Source: JARFQW01 sp963842955 | GTDB lineage: Bacteria > Pseudomonadota > Gammaproteobacteria > Steroidobacterales > XN24 | Length of the DNA stretch: 64,000 nt | NCBI GenBank assembly: GCA_963842955.1 | Contig: CAWJIJ010000011.1 | Span: 806,001-870,000, forward strand | Direction of reading: 5' to 3' | Shown here: one piece after another, positions 8,479 to 16,204 of the stretch | How positions within the stretch are numbered: the first letter of the stretch is position 1 | How the letters are laid out: each line of letters opens with the position of its first letter | Notes under the pieces: model-generated | The model's input: only the letters and a program-made list of their open reading frames with translations | The model's database searches: none | What the model was told of the DNA's origin: nothing | Program-made: the position numbers and the translations under genes

Positions 8479-9627
8479 TCAGATCGCGTCGCCGTGGCGA
8501 AACGTCACGGACCCGCTGCCGGTATCGATGATGCCCGTACCGGTGCCCCCGGCCAGGGTGGTTTCCAGTCGATTGCGTCCCGAGCGAACCGTTTCCATGT
8601 CCGGCAAGTCGACACGGATGCCGCCGTTGCTGGTCTCAACGGTCAGCCGCAGCGAAGGGACGACGCTGGTGGCGAGATCCACGCTCCCGGATCCGGTATC
8701 GATGCGCAGACGATGTACGCCGGCCAGGTCGCCGGAGAGATCCACGCTGCCGGATCCGGTGTCGATCTCCAGGTCAGATCCCGCGGTGTACTCCCGGCCC
8801 CTGACCGAGCCCGAGCCAGTGTCCACATAGAGCGAACCCGAGACCGCGTCGAGCCGGACGCCGCCGGAACCCGTATCGATCCTGACCCGCTCCGCATTGA
8901 CTTCGGTGAGGTCGACGCCCCCGGAGCCGGTGTCAGCCCGAACCTCTCCGTCAACGCCGCGCATCCGGATAGCCCCGGAACCGGTGTCCGCGGTCACGTT
9001 ACCCATGATGCTTTCCATGATGACGGCCCCGCTGCCCGTGTCGGCCAGCACGTTTCCGCGATGCCCCAGCACTTCGATCGATCCACTGCCGGTATCGGCA
9101 TGCAGGTTGCCCTGCCCGTCCGCGCTGCGTATCCGCCCGGCGCGAGCCCTGAAATCCAGGTCGGCCGCGACGCCCTCGGCCTCGATGGGCCCGGCGAGGA
9201 GATCGTATTTCAGGCTTTGGCCGGGCTCGAGATAGACCCGCATGTCCATCCACGCCTGCACACCGCGGCCGTCGCCACGGACACGAACCTTCCGCCCGTC
9301 GTAGCGAGCCTCTACATTCAGACGGCGGTACTCCGACGACGGATAGACAAAGGATTTCGTGTCATCGCCGTAGTCGGCTCGGAACACGGCCGAACGCCCA
9401 CCCGCCGTACGCTTCAGGGTCGGCAGAGCGTCCGCACTCTCCCCATGGGCGGTCCAGTCGATCCGGCCCGCGCCGGGCTCGGCGGCGAAAATCTCGATCC
9501 GGCCCGCGATGTTGTGAATCGTCACTCGCTCGGCGTCGTCGAGCGTAGCGGTCTCGGCGTACTCCGCTCCCTGGGCGCTTGCGAAGGCGAGGAAGAAAAC
9601 GATCAGAATGCAGGCGCGCAGTGTCAT
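8479..9627 (-). CDS. Secreted DUF4097-type beta-repeat protein with nine DTGSG motifs
   Basis: 382 residues with a signal peptide (about 1-20). From about residue 175 the chain is a tandem repeat of 18 to 21 residues centred on DTGSG, at 178, 196, 214, 232, 251, 269, 289, 310 and 368, with one degenerate copy (ETSNG) at 331. Regular alternation with beta-type stretches suggests a right-handed beta-helix or solenoid, as in DUF4097 proteins. The motif only resembles the aspartic-protease DTGS site by chance. It is the last gene of the GntR-ABC-BON operon and overlaps the BON gene by ATGA, so it probably works at the envelope with that exporter. Molecular function is unknown. Confidence 0.8.
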   Translation of the reverse strand: MTLRACILIVFFLAFASAQGAEYAETATLDDAERVTIHNIAGRIEIFAAEPGAGRIDWTAHGESADALPTLKRTAGGRSAVFRADYGDDTKSFVYPSSEYRRLNVEARYDGRKVRVRGDGRGVQAWMDMRVYLEPGQSLKYDLLAGPIEAEGVAADLDFRARAGRIRSADGQGNLHADTGSGSIEVLGHRGNVLADTGSGAVIMESIMGNVTADTGSGAIRMRGVDGEVRADTGSGGVDLTEVNAERVRIDTGSGGVRLDAVSGSLYVDTGSGSVRGREYTAGSDLEIDTGSGSVDLSGDLAGVHRLRIDTGSGSVDLATSVVPSLRLTVETSNGGIRVDLPDMETVRSGRNRLETTLAGGTGTGIIDTGSGSVTFRHGDAI

Positions 9628-9992
9628 TCGGCTGTTACCTCCACCGAGAGTCTCGAAACGACCCGGGAGACGCCCGGCGTTGCGGCCGCGGTCTTAAGGG
9701 CCCGGTCCAGATCCGCGGGGCTCATCGCCCGGCCGTGCAGTGTCACCGTGTCCCGGTAAACGGAAACGCTGATGTCCTGGCCCGCGAGCTCGGGATCGTC
9801 GGCCAGGGCATCGCTCACGGCTTGCGCCATGGCTTTATCCTCTTCCGCCTGCTCGCTTCGGCTCTCCGAATAGCTGGACGCCCATTCGGTATCCACCTCG
9901 CCGTTGCCATCGACGACGACCACGCAACCGGTCAGGGCCGCCGCGGCGCAAACAGGGACAAGCATCGATAAAAAACGGGTTGTTGTATGCAT
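9624..9992 (-). CDS. BON-domain lipoprotein
   Basis: 122 residues from the preferred ATG at 9992; an upstream ATG at 10046 would precede the signal peptide with a non-hydrophobic extension. The signal peptide ends in LTGC (Cys23), a good lipobox. After an acidic linker, a single BON domain (about 50-122) reads DDPELAGQDISVSVYRDTVTLHGRA and ends with VSRLSVEV. BON domains associate with membranes or other envelope proteins. It is coupled to the DUF4097 gene and follows the ABC transporter genes. Confidence 0.8.
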   Translation of the reverse strand: MHTTTRFLSMLVPVCAAAALTGCVVVVDGNGEVDTEWASSYSESRSEQAEEDKAMAQAVSDALADDPELAGQDISVSVYRDTVTLHGRAMSPADLDRALKTAAATPGVSRVVSRLSVEVTAE

Positions 9993-10087
9993 CACTGACC
10001 TCTTTGATGTCCGTTTCGGCCTTTGGGTTTGAACGGCCTTCTCCATGAATCGCTAGACGAAGACCACGCAGGTGAGCCGGGGCCGGA

Positions 10088-11014
10088 TCAGGCCTCGTCC
10101 CGGTAGCGCCGCAGCCAGATGGCCCCCGCGACGAACAGGGCCGCCACGGCGATTCCACCCCACAGCCCCGGGCTGGTGAGAAAGCCCACCGGATCGAGCG
10201 CGCCCCAGATGTCGCCGGCGGCATCGATGGTGATATTGGTATCTCCGCTGCCATGCCGGGTGACTTCGCTCAAGCCTTCGCCGTTCAGACCATCTTCCAT
10301 GAAGCCGATGGAACGCCGGCCCATCAGCTCGGCAACGTTGTTGGTACCGAGACCGGCGTGCTCCAGCCAGATCAGGGCCAAAGGAGGCAGGGTTGCCCAC
10401 AACAGCAGCGCGCGGTTGGCGAAAGCCGAAACGAGCAGCAGCCAGCCGTAGTACGGCAAGTACCACAGCGACTGGATCACGAAGAGATACGCGGCGAACA
10501 CGATGCCCTGGGCCACGCTGCCGGGTCCGGCTACCAGCATGCGGCCCTCTTCACCCAGTGACGAAAGGAAGCCGGCGGTGATGGCCCAGCCGACAATGCT
10601 GGTGACCGCCAGCGCGACGATGCTGACCGCGGGAACGACGAAGACCGCCGTGGCCAGCTTCGAGAGCACGACCCGGGCGTCCGAGACCGGCAGTGACTTC
10701 CAGAAGAGAATGCTGCGGTCTTTGCGCTCCGCATAAAGACTATCCAGCAGATAGAAGGTGGTGACCAGGACCATCGCCAGCGCGAAGGGAAAGGCAAGGC
10801 CGGCACCGGCCACCGCCCACGCCGCCTCGACCTTTTCCGGGGTCAGGTCATCGAGCTCGCTGAACAGGCCCTCCACGCGCACGTCGCCCATGGTGCCGGC
10901 GAAGACGGGCAGGAGGAGGGCAGCGATAATCAGGGCACCGACGACGATCGGTGTCACCACGATGGCCCGGTGCTCCCAGACTTCCCGGCGCAACAGGGTG
11001 CTCATCTCGCTCAT
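10088..11014 (-). CDS. ABC-2-type transporter permease
   Basis: 308 residues with about six hydrophobic segments, including ones near 16-36, 70-90, 118-140 and the C-terminal 285-300. There is a large extracytoplasmic loop between the first two and a cytoplasmic ERKDRSILFWKSLPVSD segment typical of ABC-2 permeases of the YtrC/NatB type. It overlaps the ATPase gene by four bases and is very likely its partner. The substrate is unknown. Confidence 0.82.
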   Translation of the reverse strand: MSEMSTLLRREVWEHRAIVVTPIVVGALIIAALLLPVFAGTMGDVRVEGLFSELDDLTPEKVEAAWAVAGAGLAFPFALAMVLVTTFYLLDSLYAERKDRSILFWKSLPVSDARVVLSKLATAVFVVPAVSIVALAVTSIVGWAITAGFLSSLGEEGRMLVAGPGSVAQGIVFAAYLFVIQSLWYLPYYGWLLLVSAFANRALLLWATLPPLALIWLEHAGLGTNNVAELMGRRSIGFMEDGLNGEGLSEVTRHGSGDTNITIDAAGDIWGALDPVGFLTSPGLWGGIAVAALFVAGAIWLRRYRDEA

Positions 11015-11865
11015 CGGCCTCCTCCCATCTTGGCGACGAACAGGTCAGCAATACCCGGCACCTTGATCTCACCCAGGGGCGCCAGCTGCTCCCGGCTCCG
11101 GCCTTCGAACAGAAACACCGGACTGCCGAAAACGATGCGTTCGCCGATGGGCTCGAGGGCCCGGGCTGCGTCGGCCTGGTCCGGATGCGCCGCGACCTCG
11201 AGATACTTCTCGCCAAGCGCGTCCATCGACTCGTGCAGCGCCAGCCGCCCGTGGTCGATGAACATGAGGTCGGTGAGGATGTGCTCGATCTCCTCTACCT
11301 GGTGGGTGGTCACAAGAATCGTGCGCTTCTCGTCGAAGTATTCCTCCACCAGCGCCGTGTAGAAGGCCTTCCGATAGAGAATGTCGAGACCGAGCGTGGG
11401 CTCGTCCAGAACCAGCAGGGTCGCATCCACGGCCATCACGATGGCCAGGTGCAGCTGGGTCACCATGCCCTTGGACAACTGTGAGATCCGGCTCTCGGAG
11501 CGGATTTCGGTCCGTGCCAGGAACGCGTCGGCCTTGTCCCGGCGAAAACGGGGATGCAGGCCCTCCGCTGCCGCCAGCGCCTGGCGCACCTTCATCCACT
11601 TTGGCAGCACGGCGGTGTCTGCGATGAAACAGACATTTTCCATGAGGCGCGCACGATCCTTGCGGGGAGCGAGCCCCAGCACCTCCAGCTCTCCCTCATA
11701 GGGTCCGAGTCCCAGGATAGCCTTCAGCGCGGTGGTCTTGCCGGCGCCGTTGGGACCGATCAGGCCGACGATCTGCCCTTCGTCCACGTCGAAGCTGATG
11801 TTGTCCAGCGCGCGAACCGTGCCGAAGCTCCGGCTCAGCCCGCGGGCGTGGATGACCGCGGCCAC
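11011..11865 (-). CDS. ABC transporter ATP-binding protein
   Basis: 284 residues. Walker A GPNGAGKTT is at 37-45, a modified signature is LSKGM instead of LSGGQ, and Walker B is LLVLDEPTLGLD, followed by a switch His in TTHQVEE. The weak signature with an ABC-2 partner is typical of YtrB-like transporters under GntR/YtrA control. The GTG start shares one base with the TAG stop of the GntR gene, so the three genes are co-translated. Confidence 0.9.
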   Translation of the reverse strand: MAAVIHARGLSRSFGTVRALDNISFDVDEGQIVGLIGPNGAGKTTALKAILGLGPYEGELEVLGLAPRKDRARLMENVCFIADTAVLPKWMKVRQALAAAEGLHPRFRRDKADAFLARTEIRSESRISQLSKGMVTQLHLAIVMAVDATLLVLDEPTLGLDILYRKAFYTALVEEYFDEKRTILVTTHQVEEIEHILTDLMFIDHGRLALHESMDALGEKYLEVAAHPDQADAARALEPIGERIVFGSPVFLFEGRSREQLAPLGEIKVPGIADLFVAKMGGGR

Positions 11866-12239
11866 TACGGGTCCTCCCCGCCGCTATCGGCTGCGTCGGA
11901 CAACAGTTCCGCGGGATCTAGGCCCAGCCGCCGGATCGTGGCGACAATCTCCGGCCATTGCTCCTCGACAAACGCCTTGCGCTCGTCCTTCCTGAGCGCC
12001 TTGCTGGCGCCTTCCTTTATAAACATGCCGCGCCCCCGGCGCTTTTCCACGAGTCCTTCGTCCACCAGCTCCTGGTATCCCTTGAGCACGGTCAGCGGAT
12101 TGAGACGATAGTCCGCCGCCACGCTGCGTACGCTGGGCAGCGCGTCACCGTCGCCGATGACCCCGTCGAGAATCATCGCGACGACCCGGTCCCGGAGCTG
12201 CCGGTAGATGGGCTGGTTATCGTTCCAATCGGGATCCAT
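11865..12239 (-). CDS. GntR family (YtrA-type) transcriptional regulator
   Basis: About 124 residues from the ATG at 12239. The N-terminal winged helix carries the YtrA/GntR signature QPIYRQLRDRVVAMILDG, then PSVRSVAADYRLNPLTV and KGYQELVDEGLVEKRRGRGMF. Only a short helical C-terminal tail follows, as in the YtrA subfamily; there is no large ligand domain. It leads the operon of its cognate transporter, and the palindromes overlapping the promoter at 12353-12393 are probably its operator, giving autorepression. Confidence 0.88.
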   Translation of the reverse strand: MDPDWNDNQPIYRQLRDRVVAMILDGVIGDGDALPSVRSVAADYRLNPLTVLKGYQELVDEGLVEKRRGRGMFIKEGASKALRKDERKAFVEEQWPEIVATIRRLGLDPAELLSDAADSGGEDP

Positions 12240-12352
12240 GGGGTTCTCCGTCTCCCGCGAACGACCGGCCGACCGCACCGGCGACTCGTGATTCGTATTG
12301 ACCGGACAAAGCAGCGAGCTGGCGCATGCAATCGAAGCCTTCTTGGTGAGCG

Positions 12353-12393
12353 GGTGTTGTAGTCAACTATAACACCAAATTGGTGTATTGCAA
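12353..12393 (-). promoter_or_regulatory. Promoter with overlapping palindromic operator for the GntR-ABC operon
   Basis: On the minus strand TTGCAA and TATAGT are separated by 16 bases and form a plausible sigma-70 promoter. Two palindromes cover it. ACACC-AAATT-GGTGT (12372-12386) fills the spacer. GGTGTTGTAGT / ACTATAACACC (12353-12376, one mismatch) covers the -10 and start site. This arrangement is typical for YtrA-type repressors encoded by the first gene. Confidence 0.65.
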
Positions 12394-12513
12394 GCCTTCA
12401 CCGGCGAGCCTGGCCATGCGGGAAAGCCCGGATGCCGGGCGGCAATGCCTGCGCTACAATCCAGCGCCCGCAGCGCGTCCTCAGCGCTGCGAAGAGAACA
12501 AGGGGAGTCCGTC

Positions 12514-13491
12514 ATGAAGCAACCTGCTCGAGTCGCAATTACCGGCGCCGCCGGCCAGATCGGTTACCAGTTGTCCTTCCGTATCGCGTCCGGGCAGATG
12601 CTGGGGGCGGATCAGCCCGTGATCCTGCAGTTGCTGGAAATCCCTCCCGCCCTGGGCGCGTTAAAGGGCGTGGAGATGGAGCTTCGCGACTGCGCATTCC
12701 CGACGCTGGTCGACGTCGTGGTGAGCGACAATCCGGCCGTGGCGTTCAAGGACGCGGACTTCGCCATGCTGGTGGGCGCCAGGCCTCGAGGACCGGGAAT
12801 GGAACGGAAGGATCTGCTGACCGAGAATGCCAAGATCTTCTCTGTTCAGGGCAAGGCCCTGAACGACGTGGCCAGCCGCGATGTGCGGATCCTCGTCGTC
12901 GGCAACCCCGCGAACACCAACGCGCTGATTGCACAGTCCAACGCGCCGGACCTCAATCCCGCGCACTTCACCGCCATGACCCGTCTCGACCACAACCGGG
13001 CCCTCTCCCAGCTCGCCGAAAAGACGGGGACGCCGGTGGGAGAGCTTCGCCAGATGACCATCTGGGGAAATCACTCGGCCACCCAGTACCCCGACATCGG
13101 CCATGCGCTGGCAGCAGGCAAGCCGGCGGCCGATCTGGTGGATCGAGACTGGTTTACCGATTCGTTTATCCCGACCGTTCAGCAGCGCGGGGCGGCCATT
13201 ATCAAGGCCCGCGGCGCGTCGTCCGCGGCATCAGCGGCCTCGTCGGCCATCGACCACATCCGCGACTGGGCACTGGGGACGCCGGATGATGACTGGGTCA
13301 GCATGGCGGTCCCATCCGATGGCAGCTACGGGGTGGCTGAAGGCATCATCTATTCGTTCCCTGTGCGCTGCAAAGGCGGCCAGTGGTCCATCGTCCAGGA
13401 CCTGAACATCGATGATTTCTCTAGGGAAAAAATGAAAGCCACCGAAGCGGAGCTGCTCGAGGAGCGGGACGGGGTCAAAGACCTGCTCTGA
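12514..13491 (+). CDS. mdh: Malate dehydrogenase
   Basis: 325 residues from the ATG preceded by AGGGGAG. It is an NAD-binding lactate/malate dehydrogenase of the about-330-residue class. Visible are VAITGAAGQIGYQL (Rossmann), the mobile-loop region GARPRGPGMERKDLL with substrate-binding arginines, VGNPANTNALIA, MTRLDHNRA, and IWGNHSATQYPD with the catalytic His. It interconverts malate and oxaloacetate in the TCA cycle. A longer in-frame extension to 12388 has no ribosome binding site. Confidence 0.95.
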   Translation: MKQPARVAITGAAGQIGYQLSFRIASGQMLGADQPVILQLLEIPPALGALKGVEMELRDCAFPTLVDVVVSDNPAVAFKDADFAMLVGARPRGPGMERKDLLTENAKIFSVQGKALNDVASRDVRILVVGNPANTNALIAQSNAPDLNPAHFTAMTRLDHNRALSQLAEKTGTPVGELRQMTIWGNHSATQYPDIGHALAAGKPAADLVDRDWFTDSFIPTVQQRGAAIIKARGASSAASAASSAIDHIRDWALGTPDDDWVSMAVPSDGSYGVAEGIIYSFPVRCKGGQWSIVQDLNIDDFSREKMKATEAELLEERDGVKDLL

Positions 13492-13541
13492 GTCCGGCCG
13501 GGCATCAAATCCTCGGAAAACACGCCGGGCGCCCAGGCAAG

Positions 13542-13581
13542 CAAACGCTCGTTTGGCTCGGGATCGGTTTGTGGTTATAGT
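13542..13581 (+). promoter_or_regulatory. fadE promoter with PsrA/FadR-type operator
   Basis: CAAAC-GCTC-GTTTG (13542-13555) is a perfect inverted repeat that fits the known PsrA box pattern (G/C)AAAC-N2-4-GTTT(G/C). It overlaps TTGGCT (13553-13558), which stands 17 bases upstream of TATAGT (13576-13581). A fatty-acid-responsive TetR repressor binding here would block the promoter. The regulator gene itself is not in the window. Confidence 0.65.
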
Positions 13582-13644
13582 GGTCCCACACCCTATGGCG
13601 GGCCGGTCTGGCCACCGCCAGGTTCGCGTTGAGGAGGTCTCCGC

Positions 13645-16149
13645 ATGGCCACGCTTTTCTGGTTTGTTCTGTTTGCCGGCGTCGTTTTGTACCTGGGTTA
13701 CACCCGGGCCAGTCTGCGTACAGCCACTCTGACTCTGGGCGGGACGCTCGCGGCGTATACCGTGCTGGGGAGCGGCGGGTTTCTTTGGCTCACCCTGCTG
13801 TGGCTGGCCTTCGGCGCCGTGGCGCTATTGAACCTTGACGATTTCCGCCAGGACAGAATCACCCGCCCCCTGCTGGCGGTGTATCGCAAAATGCTCCCCT
13901 CGATGTCCCGCACCGAGCGCGAAGCGCTGGAAGCCGGCACGGTGTGGTGGGAAGGCGAGCTGTTCGGCGGCGCGCCGCGCTGGGGCAAGCTCCGGGACGC
14001 CGAGCCGCCACGGCTGACGCCTGAAGAGCAGGCCTTTCTGGATGGCCCTTGCGAAGAGCTCTGCCTGATGCTCGACGAGTGGGATATTTCCCACGAGCGC
14101 GGCGACCTGCCGGAACACGTCTGGCAGTTCATCAAGGACAACGGCTTTTTCGCGATGATCATCCCGAAGTCCTACGGCGGCCTCGAGTTTTCCGCCTATG
14201 CCCACTCACAGGTACTCGCGAAGGTGGCCAGCCGCAGCGCCACGGCATCATCGACCATCGCCGTGCCGAACAGCCTCGGCCCGGCGGAACTGCTATTGCA
14301 CTACGGAACGGATGACCAGAAGCAGCGCTATCTGCCGGGTCTCGCCAGTGGCACCGAGGTTCCCTGCTTTGCGCTGACCGGACCGCGAGCCGGTTCCGAC
14401 GCCGCGTCCATCCCCGACAGCGGGGTGGTCTGCAAGGGTACCTTCGAGGGCCGCGAGACCGTTGGCGTGCTGCTGAACTTCGACAAGCGCTATATCACCC
14501 TCGCACCGGTGGCCACCGTGCTCGGCCTGGCCTTCAAGCTCTATGACCCGGATGGCTTGCTGAGCGATGAGAAAGAGCCCGGCATCACCGTGGCCCTGAT
14601 TCCCACGGAAACCGATGGCGTCGAAATCGGCCGGCGGCACCTTCCGCTGACCGTACCGTTCCAGAACGGTCCGGTGCGCGGCAAGGACGTGTTCATCCCG
14701 CTGGACTACATTCTCGGCGGTCCGGAGATGGCCGGGCAGGGCTGGCGCATGCTCGTGGAGTGCCTGTCGGTCGGACGCTGCATTTCGCTGCCTTCGAACG
14801 CCCTGGGCGGCGCGAAAGCTGGCGCATTTGCCACCGGCGCCTACGCGCGGATTCGCAAGCAGTTCAACATGGCCATTGGTCGCTTCGAGGGTGTTCAGGA
14901 GGCCATGGCCCGAATCGCCGGCAACACCTACATCATCGATGCCGCCCGCTCCGTGACCATCGCCGCCGTTGACCGGGGCGAGAAGCCCGCCGTGCCGGCC
15001 GGCATCCTGAAATACCACTGCACGGAACTCGGCCGGGACGTGGCCAACGATGCCATGGATATTCATGGTGGCAAGGGCATCATGCGCGGCCCGAAAAACT
15101 ACCTGTCATCGGGCTACGACTCGGTTCCCGTCGCCATTACGGTGGAGGGCGCCAACATCCTGACCCGAAGCCTGATGATCTTTGGCCAGGGCGCCATTCG
15201 CTGCCACCCCTTTGTGCTCGAAGAAATCCATGCCGCCCAGGACGAAGATCGCCGGCGCGGCCTGGAGCGCTTCGACAGCGCACTGTTCGGCCATATCGGC
15301 TTCGCCCTTTCCAACGCCGCGCGCGCGCTGGTAATGGGCTTGAGCCGGGCGAAGTTCGCGAGCGCACCGGGCGAGGGCCCGACCCATCGCTTCTATCAGC
15401 ACATCACCCGCTATAGCGCGGCGTTTGCGCTGGTCTCCGACGTCGCCATGCTGACCCTCGGTGGCGCACTGAAGAAAAAGGAGATGCTCTCGGCCAGGCT
15501 CGGTGACATTCTCTCCAACCTGTATCTCGCATCGATGGTGCTCAAGCACTGGGAGAACCAGGGCCGGCCGGAAGCCGATCTCCCGATCGTGGAATGGTCG
15601 GTGCGCAAGCTGATGTACAACGCGCAGGAGCAACTGCACGCGTTCCTGAGGAATTTCCCGAATCGCTGGATATCCCGGGGACTGCGCGTACTGGTGTTCC
15701 CGACGGGACGCACGTTCTCCGCACCGTCCGACCTGCTCTCCCGCCGCGTCGTGGAACTGGTCATCAGCCCGACCGAGACCCGCGACCGCCTGTGCGCCGG
15801 CATCTATCGCACGGTCCATCCGGACAATCCGCTGGGTCTGCTCCAGGAGGCCATGGAGCTGTCCGTACAGCTGACCGGACTGGAGAAGAAGCTGCGCCGC
15901 GGCGTAAAGGAAGGCCAGGTGAATGCGCCTGACTACGCCACCCAGCTCGTGCAGGCCGTGGACGCCGGCGTTCTGACGGCCGACGAGGCCGATCAGCTCA
16001 GGGACCTGGATGCGAAGGTCATGAACCTGATCCATGTGGACGATTTCGCCCCCGGGGCCTTCGCCCGCAAGACCGAGGCCGCACCGGCGGCGCCGAAAGC
16101 GCCGAGGGTAGTGAAGACTCCGCCGCCCCCCAAGGCAATGGAGGCCTGA
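13645..16149 (+). CDS. fadE: Acyl-CoA dehydrogenase FadE
   Basis: 834 residues, the large FadE type. There are two or three N-terminal membrane helices (about 3-65). The acyl-CoA dehydrogenase core starts around 130 (FIKDNGFFAMIIPKSYGGLEFS), with FAD-binding ALTGPRAGSDAASIPD and GGKGIMRGP near 475. A DUF1974-type C-terminal extension ends in a Pro/Ala/Lys tail. It catalyses the first step of beta-oxidation at the inner membrane and passes electrons through ETF. It has its own promoter with a PsrA-like operator. Confidence 0.95.
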   Translation: MATLFWFVLFAGVVLYLGYTRASLRTATLTLGGTLAAYTVLGSGGFLWLTLLWLAFGAVALLNLDDFRQDRITRPLLAVYRKMLPSMSRTEREALEAGTVWWEGELFGGAPRWGKLRDAEPPRLTPEEQAFLDGPCEELCLMLDEWDISHERGDLPEHVWQFIKDNGFFAMIIPKSYGGLEFSAYAHSQVLAKVASRSATASSTIAVPNSLGPAELLLHYGTDDQKQRYLPGLASGTEVPCFALTGPRAGSDAASIPDSGVVCKGTFEGRETVGVLLNFDKRYITLAPVATVLGLAFKLYDPDGLLSDEKEPGITVALIPTETDGVEIGRRHLPLTVPFQNGPVRGKDVFIPLDYILGGPEMAGQGWRMLVECLSVGRCISLPSNALGGAKAGAFATGAYARIRKQFNMAIGRFEGVQEAMARIAGNTYIIDAARSVTIAAVDRGEKPAVPAGILKYHCTELGRDVANDAMDIHGGKGIMRGPKNYLSSGYDSVPVAITVEGANILTRSLMIFGQGAIRCHPFVLEEIHAAQDEDRRRGLERFDSALFGHIGFALSNAARALVMGLSRAKFASAPGEGPTHRFYQHITRYSAAFALVSDVAMLTLGGALKKKEMLSARLGDILSNLYLASMVLKHWENQGRPEADLPIVEWSVRKLMYNAQEQLHAFLRNFPNRWISRGLRVLVFPTGRTFSAPSDLLSRRVVELVISPTETRDRLCAGIYRTVHPDNPLGLLQEAMELSVQLTGLEKKLRRGVKEGQVNAPDYATQLVQAVDAGVLTADEADQLRDLDAKVMNLIHVDDFAPGAFARKTEAAPAAPKAPRVVKTPPPPKAMEA

Positions 16150-16168
16150 GCGCCGGTAGCAACTGATC

Positions 16169-16193
16169 AGGGCCCGCCGTTACGGCGGGCCCT
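16169..16193 (+). terminator. Perfect 11-bp GC-rich hairpin after fadE
   Basis: AGGGCCCGCCG, loop TTA, CGGCGGGCCCT. It lies 20 bases after the fadE stop and just before the next gene. No U-tract follows (the next bases are TATACT), so it may attenuate or protect the mRNA end rather than act as a full intrinsic terminator. Confidence 0.45.
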
Positions 16194-16204
16194 ATACTCC
16201 GCCC

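Noticed and set aside
8700..9400. DTGS motif as aspartic protease active site
   Set aside because: It recurs nine times in a regular repeat with no protease fold around it; a structural turn motif.
8494..9759. 421-codon plus-strand frame with PGAG/AGQ-like repeats
   Set aside because: Its periodicity is the mirror of the DTGSG repeat on the minus strand, which has the signal peptide and operon context.
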